Below are positions 44,161-52,289 of a stretch of 64,000 bases of DNA, in pieces. The position numbers were made by a program, and so were the translations under genes. The notes under the pieces were generated by a model. The model saw only the letters and a program-made list of their open reading frames with translations, had not been told where the DNA came from and searched no databases. Numbering within the stretch: position 1 is the stretch's first letter; each line of letters opens with the position of its first letter. The stretch comes from Bacteroidaceae bacterium (lineage in GTDB: Bacteria > Bacteroidota > Bacteroidia > Bacteroidales > Bacteroidaceae), in contig JAFUFW010000025.1 in assembly GCA_017469685.1 (NCBI GenBank), positions 1-64,000 on the forward strand, in the 5' to 3' direction.

Positions 44161-45021
44161 ATGAGACAACTCAAGATTACCAAAAGTATCACCAATCGCG
44201 AGAGTGCTTCGCTCGACAAGTACCTTCAGGAGATTGGACGTGAAGATCTTATCACCGTTGACGAAGAGGTGGAACTCGCACAGCGAATCCGCAAGGGTGA
44301 CCGCGCCGCATTGGAGAAATTGACGCTCGCCAACCTGCGCTTCGTGGTCAGTGTTGCTAAGCAATACCAGAACCAGGGCCTGTCGCTGCCCGACCTCATC
44401 AACGAAGGCAACCTCGGGCTGATTAAGGCAGCCGAGAAGTTCGATGAGACGCGTGGCTTCAAGTTCATCTCCTATGCCGTCTGGTGGATACGCCAAAGCA
44501 TACTTCAGGCACTGGCCGAGCAGAGCCGTATAGTTCGCCTGCCGCTCAACCAGGTAGGGTCGCTGAATAAGATCTCAAAAGCCCTTTCGAAGTTCGAGCA
44601 GGAGAACGAGCGCCGTCCAAGCCCCGATGAGCTGGCAGAGGAACTTGACATCCCAGTCGATAAGATTTCCGATACTTTGAAGGTAAGCGGTCGCCATATT
44701 TCTGTTGACGCACCCTTTGTGGAGGGTGAGGACAATACCCTGCTCGATGTAATCGTGAACGACGACAGCCCCATGGCAGACAAGAGCCTTGTGAACGAAA
44801 GCCTAAGCCGCGAAATTGACCGGGCCCTCTCTACCCTCAGCGAGCGCGAGAAGCAGATTGTGGAGATGTTCTTCGGTATCAACCACCAGGAAATGACCCT
44901 TGAAGAGATTGGCGATAAGTTCAACCTCACCCGTGAGCGTGTCCGCCAGATTAAGGAGAAGGCCATCCGCCGCCTACGCAACAATTCGAAGAACAAGCTC
45001 CTGAAATCGTACCTCGGTTAA
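44161..45021 (+). CDS. rpoD: primary RNA polymerase sigma factor, Bacteroidetes type
   Basis: 286 residues, the short sigma-ABfr form without region 1.1 acidic extension or the non-conserved region. Region 1.2 ([18 protein letters not shown]), region 2 ([32 protein letters not shown] and [10 protein letters not shown]), region 3, and region 4 with the helix-turn-helix [18 protein letters not shown] are all present. It directs polymerase to TTTG/TAnnTTTG promoters, the very sites found throughout this window. Its stop lies 21 bases before the next gene, so the genes after it may share its transcript. Confidence 0.97.
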   Translation: MRQLKITKSITNRESASLDKYLQEIGREDLITVDEEVELAQRIRKGDRAALEKLTLANLRFVVSVAKQYQNQGLSLPDLINEGNLGLIKAAEKFDETRGFKFISYAVWWIRQSILQALAEQSRIVRLPLNQVGSLNKISKALSKFEQENERRPSPDELAEELDIPVDKISDTLKVSGRHISVDAPFVEGEDNTLLDVIVNDDSPMADKSLVNESLSREIDRALSTLSEREKQIVEMFFGINHQEMTLEEIGDKFNLTRERVRQIKEKAIRRLRNNSKNKLLKSYLG

Positions 45022-45042
45022 TATTTGAACGTAAGATTAGTA

Positions 45043-45579
45043 ATGAGAATGTTCAGGATGAAGAAAGGGAACGGTTGGCTGATGTGGTGTGTCATGGCAA
45101 TGCTTTTTGTGGCATTGCCTTTGCAGGCAGCCCAGAAAGGTCCTCGCGTGCAGCGAGTCTATATGTTTGGCTTCGGTGCCTCGCTGATTGACTCTGTAGC
45201 TTGCCAGACGCAGGTGCAGGCCGTTGACAGTGCCTGGCTCGACTACCACGACCTGCTCGTCGACCGGTCGCTCTACAGCATACAGCTTCAGTTCTATATT
45301 GAGAAGACCGAAGGCGTCAAGACCCCCATCTGCACTGTCTTCTTCGGCAAGAACGAGCGCAGGGTGCGCAAGCAGTGGAGCAAGATAAAGCGCCGCTACG
45401 AGGCCGACTCCAGTATTAAGCTACGCCAAATTGATGCCGACCGATTCAGCTTCAAGGCAGAAGAGTACCACCCGATTATCATAGGCGATGGCACTGAGGA
45501 GTCTGCAGCAGCTGGTGGAACTTCAAACGACAAGGCCGACAAAAAAGGCAAAAAAGGCAGAAAGGGCCAGCAGAAATGA
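45043..45579 (+). CDS. exported protein of unknown function behind rpoD
   Basis: Not recognised. About 178 residues from the ATG at 45043; ATGs at 45049 and 45058 are alternatives and a TTG upstream is unlikely. Basic start, hydrophobic stretch (GWLMWCVMAMLFVALPLQAAQ) as signal peptide, a compact middle with YMFGFGASLIDSVACQTQVQ and VFFGKNERRVRKQWSKIKRRY, and a very lysine-rich tail (KADKKGKKGRKGQQK). Its stop overlaps the next start (ATGA), so it is co-translated with the kinase-like gene. Confidence 0.72.
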   Translation: MRMFRMKKGNGWLMWCVMAMLFVALPLQAAQKGPRVQRVYMFGFGASLIDSVACQTQVQAVDSAWLDYHDLLVDRSLYSIQLQFYIEKTEGVKTPICTVFFGKNERRVRKQWSKIKRRYEADSSIKLRQIDADRFSFKAEEYHPIIIGDGTEESAAAGGTSNDKADKKGKKGRKGQQK

Positions 45580-46469
45580 GCCAATACTATTACAAGGTGG
45601 CCCTTCATTGCTTGCAGGTTAATCTGCCAGACCATTTGCAGCCCGACAACATAATACCCTCCTTCTCGCCTTTCAAATGCGAGGAGGAGGGTATTGTGCT
45701 TTTAAGCATGGACGTGCGAACGGGCGAGGCACTCGACGTCAGCGGCCTTGACGAGATAGGGCTGTTCGATTGTGGCGGTGCCATCCATGGCGTTTACCAG
45801 CTCGACGCTGGCGGCTATCTCTTCTCAATAAGCCTCCCGGGCGAGAATGCTCCGCTGGCTTGCCAGATGATTTCTAACTCCGACTTCAGCCAGTGCGAGG
45901 CTGTGCTCACGGGTGAAGGACTGCATTCCCATCGTTTTGGGCTCAACAATGCCCTCATGATGGCTTATGCCTTTGCTGCTGCCACGGCCGACACGCTTCT
46001 CATCCATGCCTCCGTGATCCGCCACGCAGGCTACGGCTACCTCTTCACTGCGCCCAGTGGAACAGGAAAGAGTACTCACACTCATCTTTGGTACAAGCAT
46101 ATCCCGGGCTGCGACCTTATGAACGACGACAACCCGGTTGTCCGCATAGTCGACGGAGAGACGCGCATCTACGGCTCTCCCTGGAGCGGCAAGACACCAT
46201 GCTATCGCAACATCTGGGCTCCTGTAGGGGCGATAACGCGAATAGAGCAGAAACCCGAGAATAATGTCCGACGCATGCAGGCCATTGAAGCTTTTGCCAC
46301 ACTGCTGCCAGCAGTAAGCTCCATGAAATGGGACCGGCGCGTATATGTCGGCATCTGCGACACAATCTCAAAACTCCTGCGCACTACCCCCGTCTTCTGG
46401 CTGGGCTGCCGGCCCGATGAGGAGGCCGCCCGCGTATGTTTTAATGCGGTGGCAGTTTGTAGGGATTAG
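45576..46469 (+). CDS. HPr-kinase-like P-loop protein (RiPP-associated type)
   Basis: 297 residues. After an N-terminal beta-rich domain (about 1-135) comes a P-loop module: LLIHASVIRHAGYGYLF, Walker A APSGTGKSTHTHLW (about 159-172), and NDDNPVV (about 183-189) as Walker B-like acidic motif, the arrangement of HPr kinase/PEP-carboxykinase folds. Stand-alone members with a PqqD protein are known from lasso-peptide and related peptide clusters, where they phosphorylate a peptide. Here a SipW-type peptidase and PqqD genes follow. The last codons and the stop lie inside a heptamer repeat (46463-46497). Substrate unknown. Confidence 0.8.
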   Translation: MSQYYYKVALHCLQVNLPDHLQPDNIIPSFSPFKCEEEGIVLLSMDVRTGEALDVSGLDEIGLFDCGGAIHGVYQLDAGGYLFSISLPGENAPLACQMISNSDFSQCEAVLTGEGLHSHRFGLNNALMMAYAFAAATADTLLIHASVIRHAGYGYLFTAPSGTGKSTHTHLWYKHIPGCDLMNDDNPVVRIVDGETRIYGSPWSGKTPCYRNIWAPVGAITRIEQKPENNVRRMQAIEAFATLLPAVSSMKWDRRVYVGICDTISKLLRTTPVFWLGCRPDEEAARVCFNAVAVCRD

Positions 46470-46497
46470 AGGATCTGGATTAGAGAACAGGGATTAG
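46463..46497. repeat. heptamer repeat at the kinase-peptidase junction
   Basis: Five units in strict 7-base register: GGATTAG, AGGATCT, GGATTAG, AGAACAG, GGATTAG. The same heptamer, rotated, forms the repeat in the rnpB promoter. Confidence 0.82.
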
Positions 46498-46502
46498 GTG
46501 TT

Positions 46503-47048
46503 ATGGACGTTAAGGCAATAGTCAAAAAGATTGCGCGATGGCTGGCAACGCCATGGCGAAGTGCCAAGCAACGGCGTTATGCTGAGGCTCAGGACGTCCC
46601 CGTTCAGCGCATGGAGTTCCCCAACGATAAGTTCCTGCCTCTCGTGCGTGAGTACGTTGCAGGCGGAGAGTCCGTAGTCATCGCCGTGAAAGGTTATTCG
46701 ATGCGTCCTTTCCTTGAGCACCTCAGGGACAGAGTAAAGTTGTCGCCGTGGGCAACGCTGGAGGTCGGCGACGCAGTCCTTGCCGAGACCGCACCAGGGC
46801 ATTTCGTTCTCCACCGCATCATCAAAAAAGAAGCCGGAGGCCGGCTCACACTCATGGGCGACGGCAACATAAGGGGGACGGAGCGATGCACGGAGAGCGA
46901 CGTGTGCGGGGTGGTGACTGAGTATCTCAGGCCAAACGGCCACATCATATATGCCGACAACAAAGCCCTGAAACGCAAGATAGTCCTATGGCACCGTTTG
47001 CTACCCGTAAGGCGATGGCTGCTATTCTTCTACAGAGCCACGGTTTAG
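46503..47048 (+). CDS. S26 signal peptidase-like protein, SipW/ER type
   Basis: 181 residues. The serine box is VKGYSMRPFL with Ser66. The second catalytic position is HFVLHRIIKK, so His104 stands where bacterial type I signal peptidases have Lys; this is the SipW/ER-type Ser-His arrangement. The third box is LMGDGN with Asp120. A hydrophobic C-terminus (RRWLLFFYRA) may anchor it; there is no N-terminal membrane helix, which is unusual for a signal peptidase. It lies between the kinase-like and PqqD genes, so cleavage of a specific exported peptide is a fair guess. Confidence 0.8.
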   Translation: MDVKAIVKKIARWLATPWRSAKQRRYAEAQDVPVQRMEFPNDKFLPLVREYVAGGESVVIAVKGYSMRPFLEHLRDRVKLSPWATLEVGDAVLAETAPGHFVLHRIIKKEAGGRLTLMGDGNIRGTERCTESDVCGVVTEYLRPNGHIIYADNKALKRKIVLWHRLLPVRRWLLFFYRATV

Positions 47049-47231
47049 ATTGCATTTACTATTTGAAAATGTACTATTCGCGATTCATTTACTATTTGAT
47101 TATCGGGCTATTTTGCCACCGAATAGATCATGATAAATAATTAAATCGCAAAATCGTAAATAAATAGTAAATTGTTAAATCGTTATATAGATAATATCTT
47201 CAGAAAGTAGAAATATTTATATTATAGCTTT
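47049..47231. other. A+T-rich intergenic region with inverted repeats
   Basis: TTTACTATTTG occurs twice on the left and AAATAGTAAATTG on the right as its complement; AAATCG repeats lie near 47140-47190. A 23-codon reading frame (47069-47140) overlaps the repeat. Nothing here is a convincing gene. Confidence 0.5.
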
Positions 47232-47501
47232 ATGAAAATAAAAGAAGGATTTGAACTCAGAAATATCTGTGGCGAAGACATCGTAGTAGCCCACGGCCGT
47301 CAGAACATCGATTTCTCCAAAATCATCAGCCTTAACGAGAGCGCCGCTTATCTGTGGCGCAACGTTGCCGGCAAAGAGTTCGATGCTTCAGTGCTCGCTA
47401 AGTTGCTGACTGATGAATATGAGGTTGACGAGGCGACAGCCTTCGCCGACGCCCAGAAAGTGATGGCTGACTGGCAGGAAGCCGGCTTGGCTGGATGTTA
47501 G
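47232..47501 (+). CDS. PqqD family peptide chaperone
   Basis: 89 residues: three beta strands at the N-terminus (GFELRNICGEDIVVAHG, then FSKIISLNESAAYLWRNV) and a helical C-terminal half, the RiPP recognition element fold. The motif ISLNESAAYLW is characteristic. PqqD proteins bind leader peptides and hand them to modifying enzymes; no radical SAM enzyme or precursor is recognised nearby. It is preceded by a 183-base A+T-rich region, so it may have its own transcript. Confidence 0.85.
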   Translation: MKIKEGFELRNICGEDIVVAHGRQNIDFSKIISLNESAAYLWRNVAGKEFDASVLAKLLTDEYEVDEATAFADAQKVMADWQEAGLAGC

Positions 47502-47518
47502 GTTTCCTGGCTCTCAGG

Positions 47519-48214
47519 TCACTGTTGGCTTGGCAGCAGGTCGATATGTTTCATCTGGCGCATTATCCAAGTTTGCCGTCTTAGCATGTAGGCCGAAGGC
47601 TCCTTGCTGCTGTATCGGCGCGGATTGGGCAGTGTCGCGGCAATGAGGGCGCAGTTGGCTCGTGTCAGTTCGGCCGCCGTACAACCGAAGTGCCATTGTG
47701 CTACGGCTTCGGCACCATAAATGCCGTCGCCCATCTCTATTGAGTTGAGGTAGACTTCCATGATCCGCTGTTTACTCCAGAATATCTCTATCAGGGCTGT
47801 GAAATAAGTTTCCAGCCCTTTTCTTATCCACGACTGTCGCGGCCACAGGAACACGTTCTTCGCCGTCTGCTGGCTTATGGTGCTTCCGCCTCGCAGCCGC
47901 TTCCCCGCCTGCCGCTCTTTCACGGCCTGCTCTATGGCATTGAAGTCGAAGCCATGGTGCTCAAGGAAACGTTGATCCTCCGAGGCCATCACGGCCACAG
48001 GTAAGTATTTGGACATCTCGTCAAGCTGCACCCAATGGTGGCGTAGCCGCAGCTGTTCGCCATGGCGCACTTGCTGGGCGCAGCGGATAACCATGAGTGG
48101 AGTTGCAGGAACAGGCAGCCAGCGGTAGGTCACTACGGTCAGTATCGTGGATGCGAAGAAGAAAATCACTATCCCACGCAACCATTTCTGTAGAGTTTTA
48201 AAGAACCGTTTCAC
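47519..48214 (-). CDS. mtgA: monofunctional peptidoglycan glycosyltransferase
   Basis: 231 residues. One membrane anchor (about 13-30), then the GT51 domain with the catalytic glutamate in AVMASEDQRFLEHHGFD (Glu79) and RGGSTISQQTAKNVFLWPRQSW, EIFWSKQRIMEVYLNSIEMG and GIYGAEAVAQWHFG. It polymerises lipid II without a transpeptidase domain. The start overlaps the DUF1460 stop by four bases, coupling it to another wall enzyme. Confidence 0.96.
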   Translation of the reverse strand: MKRFFKTLQKWLRGIVIFFFASTILTVVTYRWLPVPATPLMVIRCAQQVRHGEQLRLRHHWVQLDEMSKYLPVAVMASEDQRFLEHHGFDFNAIEQAVKERQAGKRLRGGSTISQQTAKNVFLWPRQSWIRKGLETYFTALIEIFWSKQRIMEVYLNSIEMGDGIYGAEAVAQWHFGCTAAELTRANCALIAATLPNPRRYSSKEPSAYMLRRQTWIMRQMKHIDLLPSQQ

Positions 48215-49101
48215 TTTCCAGTTTTCAATCTTACAACTCTTACCCCTAACTGTGTGGGATGTTTCTGCATATATTCAGCCAAAGTCATTGGCTCGAGCAC
48301 CACTTTCTTATTAATCTGGCTGGCGTTGAGCAGGTGTAGCTTTCCGTCGCGGCCCCAGACTGCGAAACCGAGGTGCGAGACGTCGAGCCCTTCCTTCTTG
48401 GTGACGATGGCCAGGATGTCGCCATCCTCGATGGCCGCGAGCTGATGCCGCGAGCGGGAGAGGAGGCGACGCGGCACGTAGTGTACGGTCTGTCCGTTCA
48501 CGCTCTGCTCGTTGGCCTTGATCAGACGTAGTGCCTCGGCGTCGTTCTTAAGCATAGGGTAGCGGTTGGGGTGTGAGCTCATGTAGGTGCATGCCAGTTT
48601 CTGCGAGTCGATGAAAGGGTAGTAAGCGCCTCGCGAGTCATCTTTCTTACCCGTTATCTCGCTAACGAAGCCCTGTCTACTGTTGCTGGCTATCCACTCG
48701 CTGAAGTAGTGGTTGCGTGAAGCATAACCGTCGAGACGGCCGTCGCGATAGCGCACGCGCTCGAGGTTGGTGCAGAAGTCGGCAAAGCGGGTGCTGCCCT
48801 GGCGAGTTGTAAGCACGAGTGCCACAACGTTCTCCACGAGCGTAGTGCAGTCGAGTTCGCGCAGGTTTATGGCCAGTTCCTCTTTCGGGTTCACTTCAAG
48901 CGTCTTGCCTACGTAGGGCAGCCCCTTGAGTTGGTTGGCGTAGAAGAGGACGAGGTTTTCGCCTGCGGGCCGCTGTTTGCCCTTAGTGAGCAGGCTCACC
49001 ACCTTAATGCTGTCGGCCGTCTGATATGTCAGAGCCAGGGCAGGCCGTTGCGCCGCCAGCAGCATCGAGATGAACGAAATGATGTTTAAGAGTTGTCGCA
49101 T
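48211..49101 (-). CDS. DUF1460 N-acetylmuramoyl-L-alanine amidase-like protein
   Basis: 296 residues. Signal peptide (about 1-24), NlpC/P60-like fold of the DUF1460 family: catalytic Cys85 in LRELDCTTLVENVVAL, a histidine in LDVSHLGFAVW and GYASRNHYFSEW earlier. Structurally known relatives from Bacteroides cut the peptide side chain of muropeptides. Pairing with mtgA suggests peptidoglycan turnover. Confidence 0.9.
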   Translation of the reverse strand: MRQLLNIISFISMLLAAQRPALALTYQTADSIKVVSLLTKGKQRPAGENLVLFYANQLKGLPYVGKTLEVNPKEELAINLRELDCTTLVENVVALVLTTRQGSTRFADFCTNLERVRYRDGRLDGYASRNHYFSEWIASNSRQGFVSEITGKKDDSRGAYYPFIDSQKLACTYMSSHPNRYPMLKNDAEALRLIKANEQSVNGQTVHYVPRRLLSRSRHQLAAIEDGDILAIVTKKEGLDVSHLGFAVWGRDGKLHLLNASQINKKVVLEPMTLAEYMQKHPTQLGVRVVRLKTGK

Positions 49102-49125
49102 TATTAAATCTCCTTATTTTCATGA

Positions 49126-49133
49126 CAAAAGTA
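49126..49133 (-). promoter_or_regulatory. -7 element of the DUF1460-mtgA operon
   Basis: TACTTTTG on the minus strand, about 25 bases before the start codon. Confidence 0.7.
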
Positions 49134-49166
49134 GGTCAAAAAATGGTAACCAACGAAAAAAATGCA

Positions 49167-49174
49167 TTATTTTT
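49167..49174 (+). promoter_or_regulatory. -7 element of the DUF5103 gene
   Basis: TATTTTTG only five bases before the ATG at 49180; if used, the mRNA would be nearly leaderless. Confidence 0.55.
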
Positions 49175-49179
49175 GCGCC

Positions 49180-50430
49180 ATGAAACGTTTATTGTTCACT
49201 TTTCTGGCCCTTTGTGCGATTGTGGCGGCGGCAAGTGCACAGTTGACCCGCAGCCTGGCCGAAGACATACGAACCGTGCAGGTCATCGTAGGCGACGACC
49301 CTCTTGCTCCCCCAGTTGCCCGCATAGGCACTCCTGTGGAGCTGTGCTTCGACGCTCTCACGCACACGTACGCGCGTTATATATATAATGTGCAGTTGTG
49401 CAATGCCGACTGGAGCGAGTGCGAGGACATGTTCGAAAGTGACTATCTGAGCGGTTTCAACAACCAGCCCATTGATGACTACGAGACGAGTTTCAACACC
49501 ACTGTGCTCTACACCCACTACAGCGTCCGCTTTCCCAACGACGACTGTCGTCTGCTGCTGCCGGGCAACTACCGCGTGAGGGTCTATGAAGAAGAGTACG
49601 ATGCCGATGCCGACCCTGTACTCGAAGCTTGCTTCTCTCTCTATTCGCCCGAGATGAGCGTGGGCTTGCATGTGAGTTCAAATACCGAGATAGATTTCAA
49701 TCAGCACCACCAACAGGTGACTCTCGACGTGGCCTACGGCCAGTGCCGCGTCGTCGACCCGCAGCGCGAGCTTCACACCGTGGTGATGCAGAACCGCCGG
49801 TGGGACAATGCCGTCGTTGACCTGCAGCCAAACATCATCAAGAGCGCGGGCGCGGAATGGACTCACCGCCGCGAGCTGGTGTTTGAGGCTGGTGCAGAAT
49901 TTCATAAGTTCGAGATCCTCGACGTAAGGCTCAACGGGATGAACGTCGACAGGATGGCGTGGATCGGCGATCAGTACCATGCAACTCTCTTTGCCAACAC
50001 ACCTCAGCATAACTATACATACGACCCCGATGCCGACGGTGGCTACGTTGTCCGTCATTCGGGCGACGAGGACAATGCCACCATGAGCGAGTACCTCTTC
50101 GTGCACTTCCTGCTTCAATCGCCACGCCTGCCTGGCGGCGACGTGTACGTGAGCGGCCTTTGGGACAATGGCTTCCCAGCCCCTGAGTGCCTGATGCACT
50201 ATGATGAGAGCATCAATGCCTACGAAGCGGCAGTCCTGCTCAAGCAAGGCTACTACAACTACCAGTTCCGCCAGCTCGACAAGAACGGGGTGGGGCGCAC
50301 GGCTCTCACTGATGGCAACTTCTATCAGACAGAAAACGAGTACATAGTCCTTGTGTATCATCGCCCGCAGGGTGCGCGTTATGATGCCCTCGTAGGGTTC
50401 TCAAAAGTTAAAACCAATGGAAATAATTAA
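49180..50430 (+). CDS. DUF5103 / type IX secretion plug-type protein
   Basis: 416 residues from the ATG at 49180 (MKRLLFTFLALC signal peptide ending ASAQ); an in-frame ATG six codons upstream spans the promoter. Beta-sandwich protein with IRTVQVIVGDDPLAPPVARIGTPVELCFD, YNVQLCNADW, SDYLSGFNNQPIDDYETSFNT and GDVYVSGLWDNGF, matching the Bacteroidetes DUF5103 family. That family includes the protein described as the plug of the type IX secretion translocon. No other T9SS core gene is in the window. It overlaps the next gene by 14 bases. Confidence 0.85.
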   Translation: MKRLLFTFLALCAIVAAASAQLTRSLAEDIRTVQVIVGDDPLAPPVARIGTPVELCFDALTHTYARYIYNVQLCNADWSECEDMFESDYLSGFNNQPIDDYETSFNTTVLYTHYSVRFPNDDCRLLLPGNYRVRVYEEEYDADADPVLEACFSLYSPEMSVGLHVSSNTEIDFNQHHQQVTLDVAYGQCRVVDPQRELHTVVMQNRRWDNAVVDLQPNIIKSAGAEWTHRRELVFEAGAEFHKFEILDVRLNGMNVDRMAWIGDQYHATLFANTPQHNYTYDPDADGGYVVRHSGDEDNATMSEYLFVHFLLQSPRLPGGDVYVSGLWDNGFPAPECLMHYDESINAYEAAVLLKQGYYNYQFRQLDKNGVGRTALTDGNFYQTENEYIVLVYHRPQGARYDALVGFSKVKTNGNN

Positions 50431-51079
50431 GCATTTCTTTCAGGAGATGGGCCAGATGCTCAGCATACCTTGGTCCTTCGTAATCCTTGAGTTGGCCGGC
50501 ACGCTTGCAGGAGCCGTGTCAGGAGCTCGCCTGGCCTCAGCCAAGCATTTCGATTTGTTTGGCGCTCTCATCGTCGGCATCGCCACGGCCTGCGGCGGCG
50601 GCACCATCCGCGACCTGCTCATCGGCAAGGTACCTTTTTGGCTCGAAGATCCTATCTTCCTCTACACCTGCCTGTTCGGCCTATTATGGGTTATAATCTT
50701 CCGTAGGATGTTAGTGCGTCAGGACAACACATGGTTTTTGTTCGACTGCATAGGCTTCTCGCTCTTCAACGTCATCGGTATCGAGAAAGCCCTCGGCCTC
50801 GGCTTCCCCACGTGGGCAGCCATCGTTCTGGGCGTCGTCACTGGGGCTGGGGGTGGCGTGCTTCGCGACATACTCATCAACGAAGTGCCTCTCATCTTCC
50901 GAAAGGAGATTTACGCTACTTGCTGCCTTGCCGGCGGCCTTGTCTATGTAGGCGTTCTCCACCTCGGGTGGAAAGTCGAGGGCGCGGCATTGCTCTCATG
51001 CATAGTGGCCATAGGCATCCGCATGTTGGCCGTGAAGTATCATTGGAGCCTGCCCTACGTCAAAGGTCTGGAAGAGTAG
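50417..51079 (+). CDS. TRIC-type channel / UPF0126 membrane protein
   Basis: 220 residues, about seven transmembrane helices in two tandem PF03458 repeats. Each repeat carries the signature: CGGGTIRDLLIGKVPFW near residue 55 and GAGGGVLRDILINEVPLIFRKE near 140. Prokaryotic TRIC-like proteins form trimeric cation channels; ion preference cannot be read here. Its start lies within the end of the DUF5103 gene. A palindrome array begins 36 bases after the stop. Confidence 0.92.
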   Translation: MEIIKHFFQEMGQMLSIPWSFVILELAGTLAGAVSGARLASAKHFDLFGALIVGIATACGGGTIRDLLIGKVPFWLEDPIFLYTCLFGLLWVIIFRRMLVRQDNTWFLFDCIGFSLFNVIGIEKALGLGFPTWAAIVLGVVTGAGGGVLRDILINEVPLIFRKEIYATCCLAGGLVYVGVLHLGWKVEGAALLSCIVAIGIRMLAVKYHWSLPYVKGLEE

Positions 51080-51114
51080 ACCCTTTTTTCCGCGTCGCAG
51101 GCCATGCCGCGGAA

Positions 51115-51172
51115 AACCCTTAACCCTTTCGCCCGAAACCCTTAAGGGTTATCGGCAAAACCCTTAAGGGTT
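51115..51172. repeat. 22-bp phased palindrome array 3
   Basis: Perfect copies of AACCCTTAAGGGTT at 51137-51150 and 51159-51172 and a degenerate one at 51115-51128, again 22 bases apart, with spacers tcgcccga and atcggcaa. The last copy runs into TTTTTT. Confidence 0.9.
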
Positions 51173-51247
51173 TTTTCGATATGCCTTGTGCTTGTTCGGC
51201 AGAGGGGCTTTTGATTGCAGGCGAGTGGCCGGATTTCACAGCCAGGA

Positions 51248-51291
51248 AAACGAAGCAGCCCCGCGAGAAGACTCGCGGGGCTGCTTCGTTT
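51248..51291. terminator. bidirectional terminator
   Basis: Very strong stem AAAACGAAGCAGCCCCGCGA / its complement with loop AAGA, between the convergent TRIC and OmpA genes. Confidence 0.95.
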
Positions 51292-51342
51292 CAATGACGT
51301 GCGACAGGCTTTGAGCCTCTGCCGTCGTAGTTTATGCAGTGT

Positions 51343-52071
51343 TTACTGGAGCGTACCTGCTTCGGCTGCCTTGATCATCTCGTCGCTGGCATAGAGGTAA
51401 ACCTCTACGCGACGGTTCTGAGCCTTACCGGCAGCGGTAGCATTGTCGGCTACGGGGTTGTCCTCGCCCAGGCCGACTACTTCCTTGATCTGGCCGTTTG
51501 CCACGCCGTTCTTGAGCAGGTATTTGCTCACGCTCTCTGCACGATCCTGTGAGAGTTTGAGGTTCTTAACCTTGCTCTGCTCTGCAGTGCTGTTCTTCCA
51601 GCCTGCATTATCGGTGTATCCGATCACGCCTACGCTCATGTCGGAGTTGGGGATAAGTACGTTGTTTGCGAAGTTGCCGAGTGAGCTCTGAGCAACTGCG
51701 CTCAGGGCTGACTTACCCGTTGCGAAGAGGATACCGCTGTCGAAGGTAACCTTCACGGCCTGGTAGCCGTTGCCGTCGGTGACGCTTTCAACCTGAGCGT
51801 TGGCAATCTTCTCAGCTTCAGCCTTAGCCTTGTCCATCTTACGGCCGATGAGCACACCCGCTGTCGTTCCGGCTACAGCGCCTGCAGCACCTGCGATGCC
51901 GGCCCACTTGCCTTTATTGCCGCTCTTGGCGAGGATAGCTCCGAGGGCTCCGCCAAGGGCTGCGCCGCTTGAACCACCAATCATTCCGCCTTTAGCAGTG
52001 TTGCTCATTCCGCAGGAGTCAAAGCACAGAAGGGCGCAGAGGCCGAGTGCATAATACTTAAGTCCTTTCAT
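51343..52071 (-). CDS. OmpA-family lipoprotein with glycine zipper
   Basis: 242 residues. Signal peptide with a lipobox-like LCFDSC, then a glycine-zipper region (GGMIGGSSGAALGGALGAILA and AGAAGAVAGTTAGVLIGRKM) and an OmpA C-terminal peptidoglycan-binding domain (VTFDSGILFATGKSAL, GYTDNAGWKNST, LSQDRAESVSKYLL, GLGEDNPVADN, NRRVEVYL). It links outer membrane and cell wall. It is alone in its transcription unit. Confidence 0.93.
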   Translation of the reverse strand: MKGLKYYALGLCALLCFDSCGMSNTAKGGMIGGSSGAALGGALGAILAKSGNKGKWAGIAGAAGAVAGTTAGVLIGRKMDKAKAEAEKIANAQVESVTDGNGYQAVKVTFDSGILFATGKSALSAVAQSSLGNFANNVLIPNSDMSVGVIGYTDNAGWKNSTAEQSKVKNLKLSQDRAESVSKYLLKNGVANGQIKEVVGLGEDNPVADNATAAGKAQNRRVEVYLYASDEMIKAAEAGTLQ

Positions 52072-52127
52072 GTCTTTTGTGTTTAAGTAAAATAATTAAA
52101 GTGTTGTTTAATATAACATTCTGAGTG

Positions 52128-52135
52128 CAAATGTA
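52128..52135 (-). promoter_or_regulatory. -7 element of the OmpA-like gene
   Basis: TACATTTG on the minus strand with TTTG 18 bases upstream. Confidence 0.75.
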
Positions 52136-52199
52136 GGTAAAATCTCACAACTACAAAGCAAAACAGCAAGAATTATTAGTTCTATTTGCAATATTTCAC

Positions 52200-52207
52200 T
52201 AACTTTG
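52200..52207 (+). promoter_or_regulatory. -7 element of proS
   Basis: TAACTTTG, giving a leader of about 78 bases that contains the hairpins at 52231-52281. Confidence 0.7.
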
Positions 52208-52230
52208 CGCCGCAAAACTAAAAAATGATA

Positions 52231-52281
52231 TAAGGTGGGTTCTATAAATTCCCACCGCCAATATTAATAGAACACACCTTA
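52231..52281 (+). promoter_or_regulatory. proS leader with two exclusive hairpins
   Basis: TAAGGTGGGTTCTAT (52231-52245) pairs with ATAGAACACACCTTA (52267-52281) at 14 of 15 positions. Alternatively GGTGGG (52234-52239) pairs with CCCACC (52251-52256). Both use the same bases, so only one can form. The long stem ends nine bases before the start codon and could hide the ribosome site. Confidence 0.6.
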
Positions 52282-52289
52282 CGAAGATT

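Noticed and set aside
47069..47140. 23-codon frame (MYYSRFIYYLIIGLFC...) between the peptidase and PqqD genes as a precursor peptide
   Set aside because: It lies across inverted repeats in A+T-rich DNA, lacks a leader or conserved core, and no ribosome signal was seen; without conservation data it cannot be supported.
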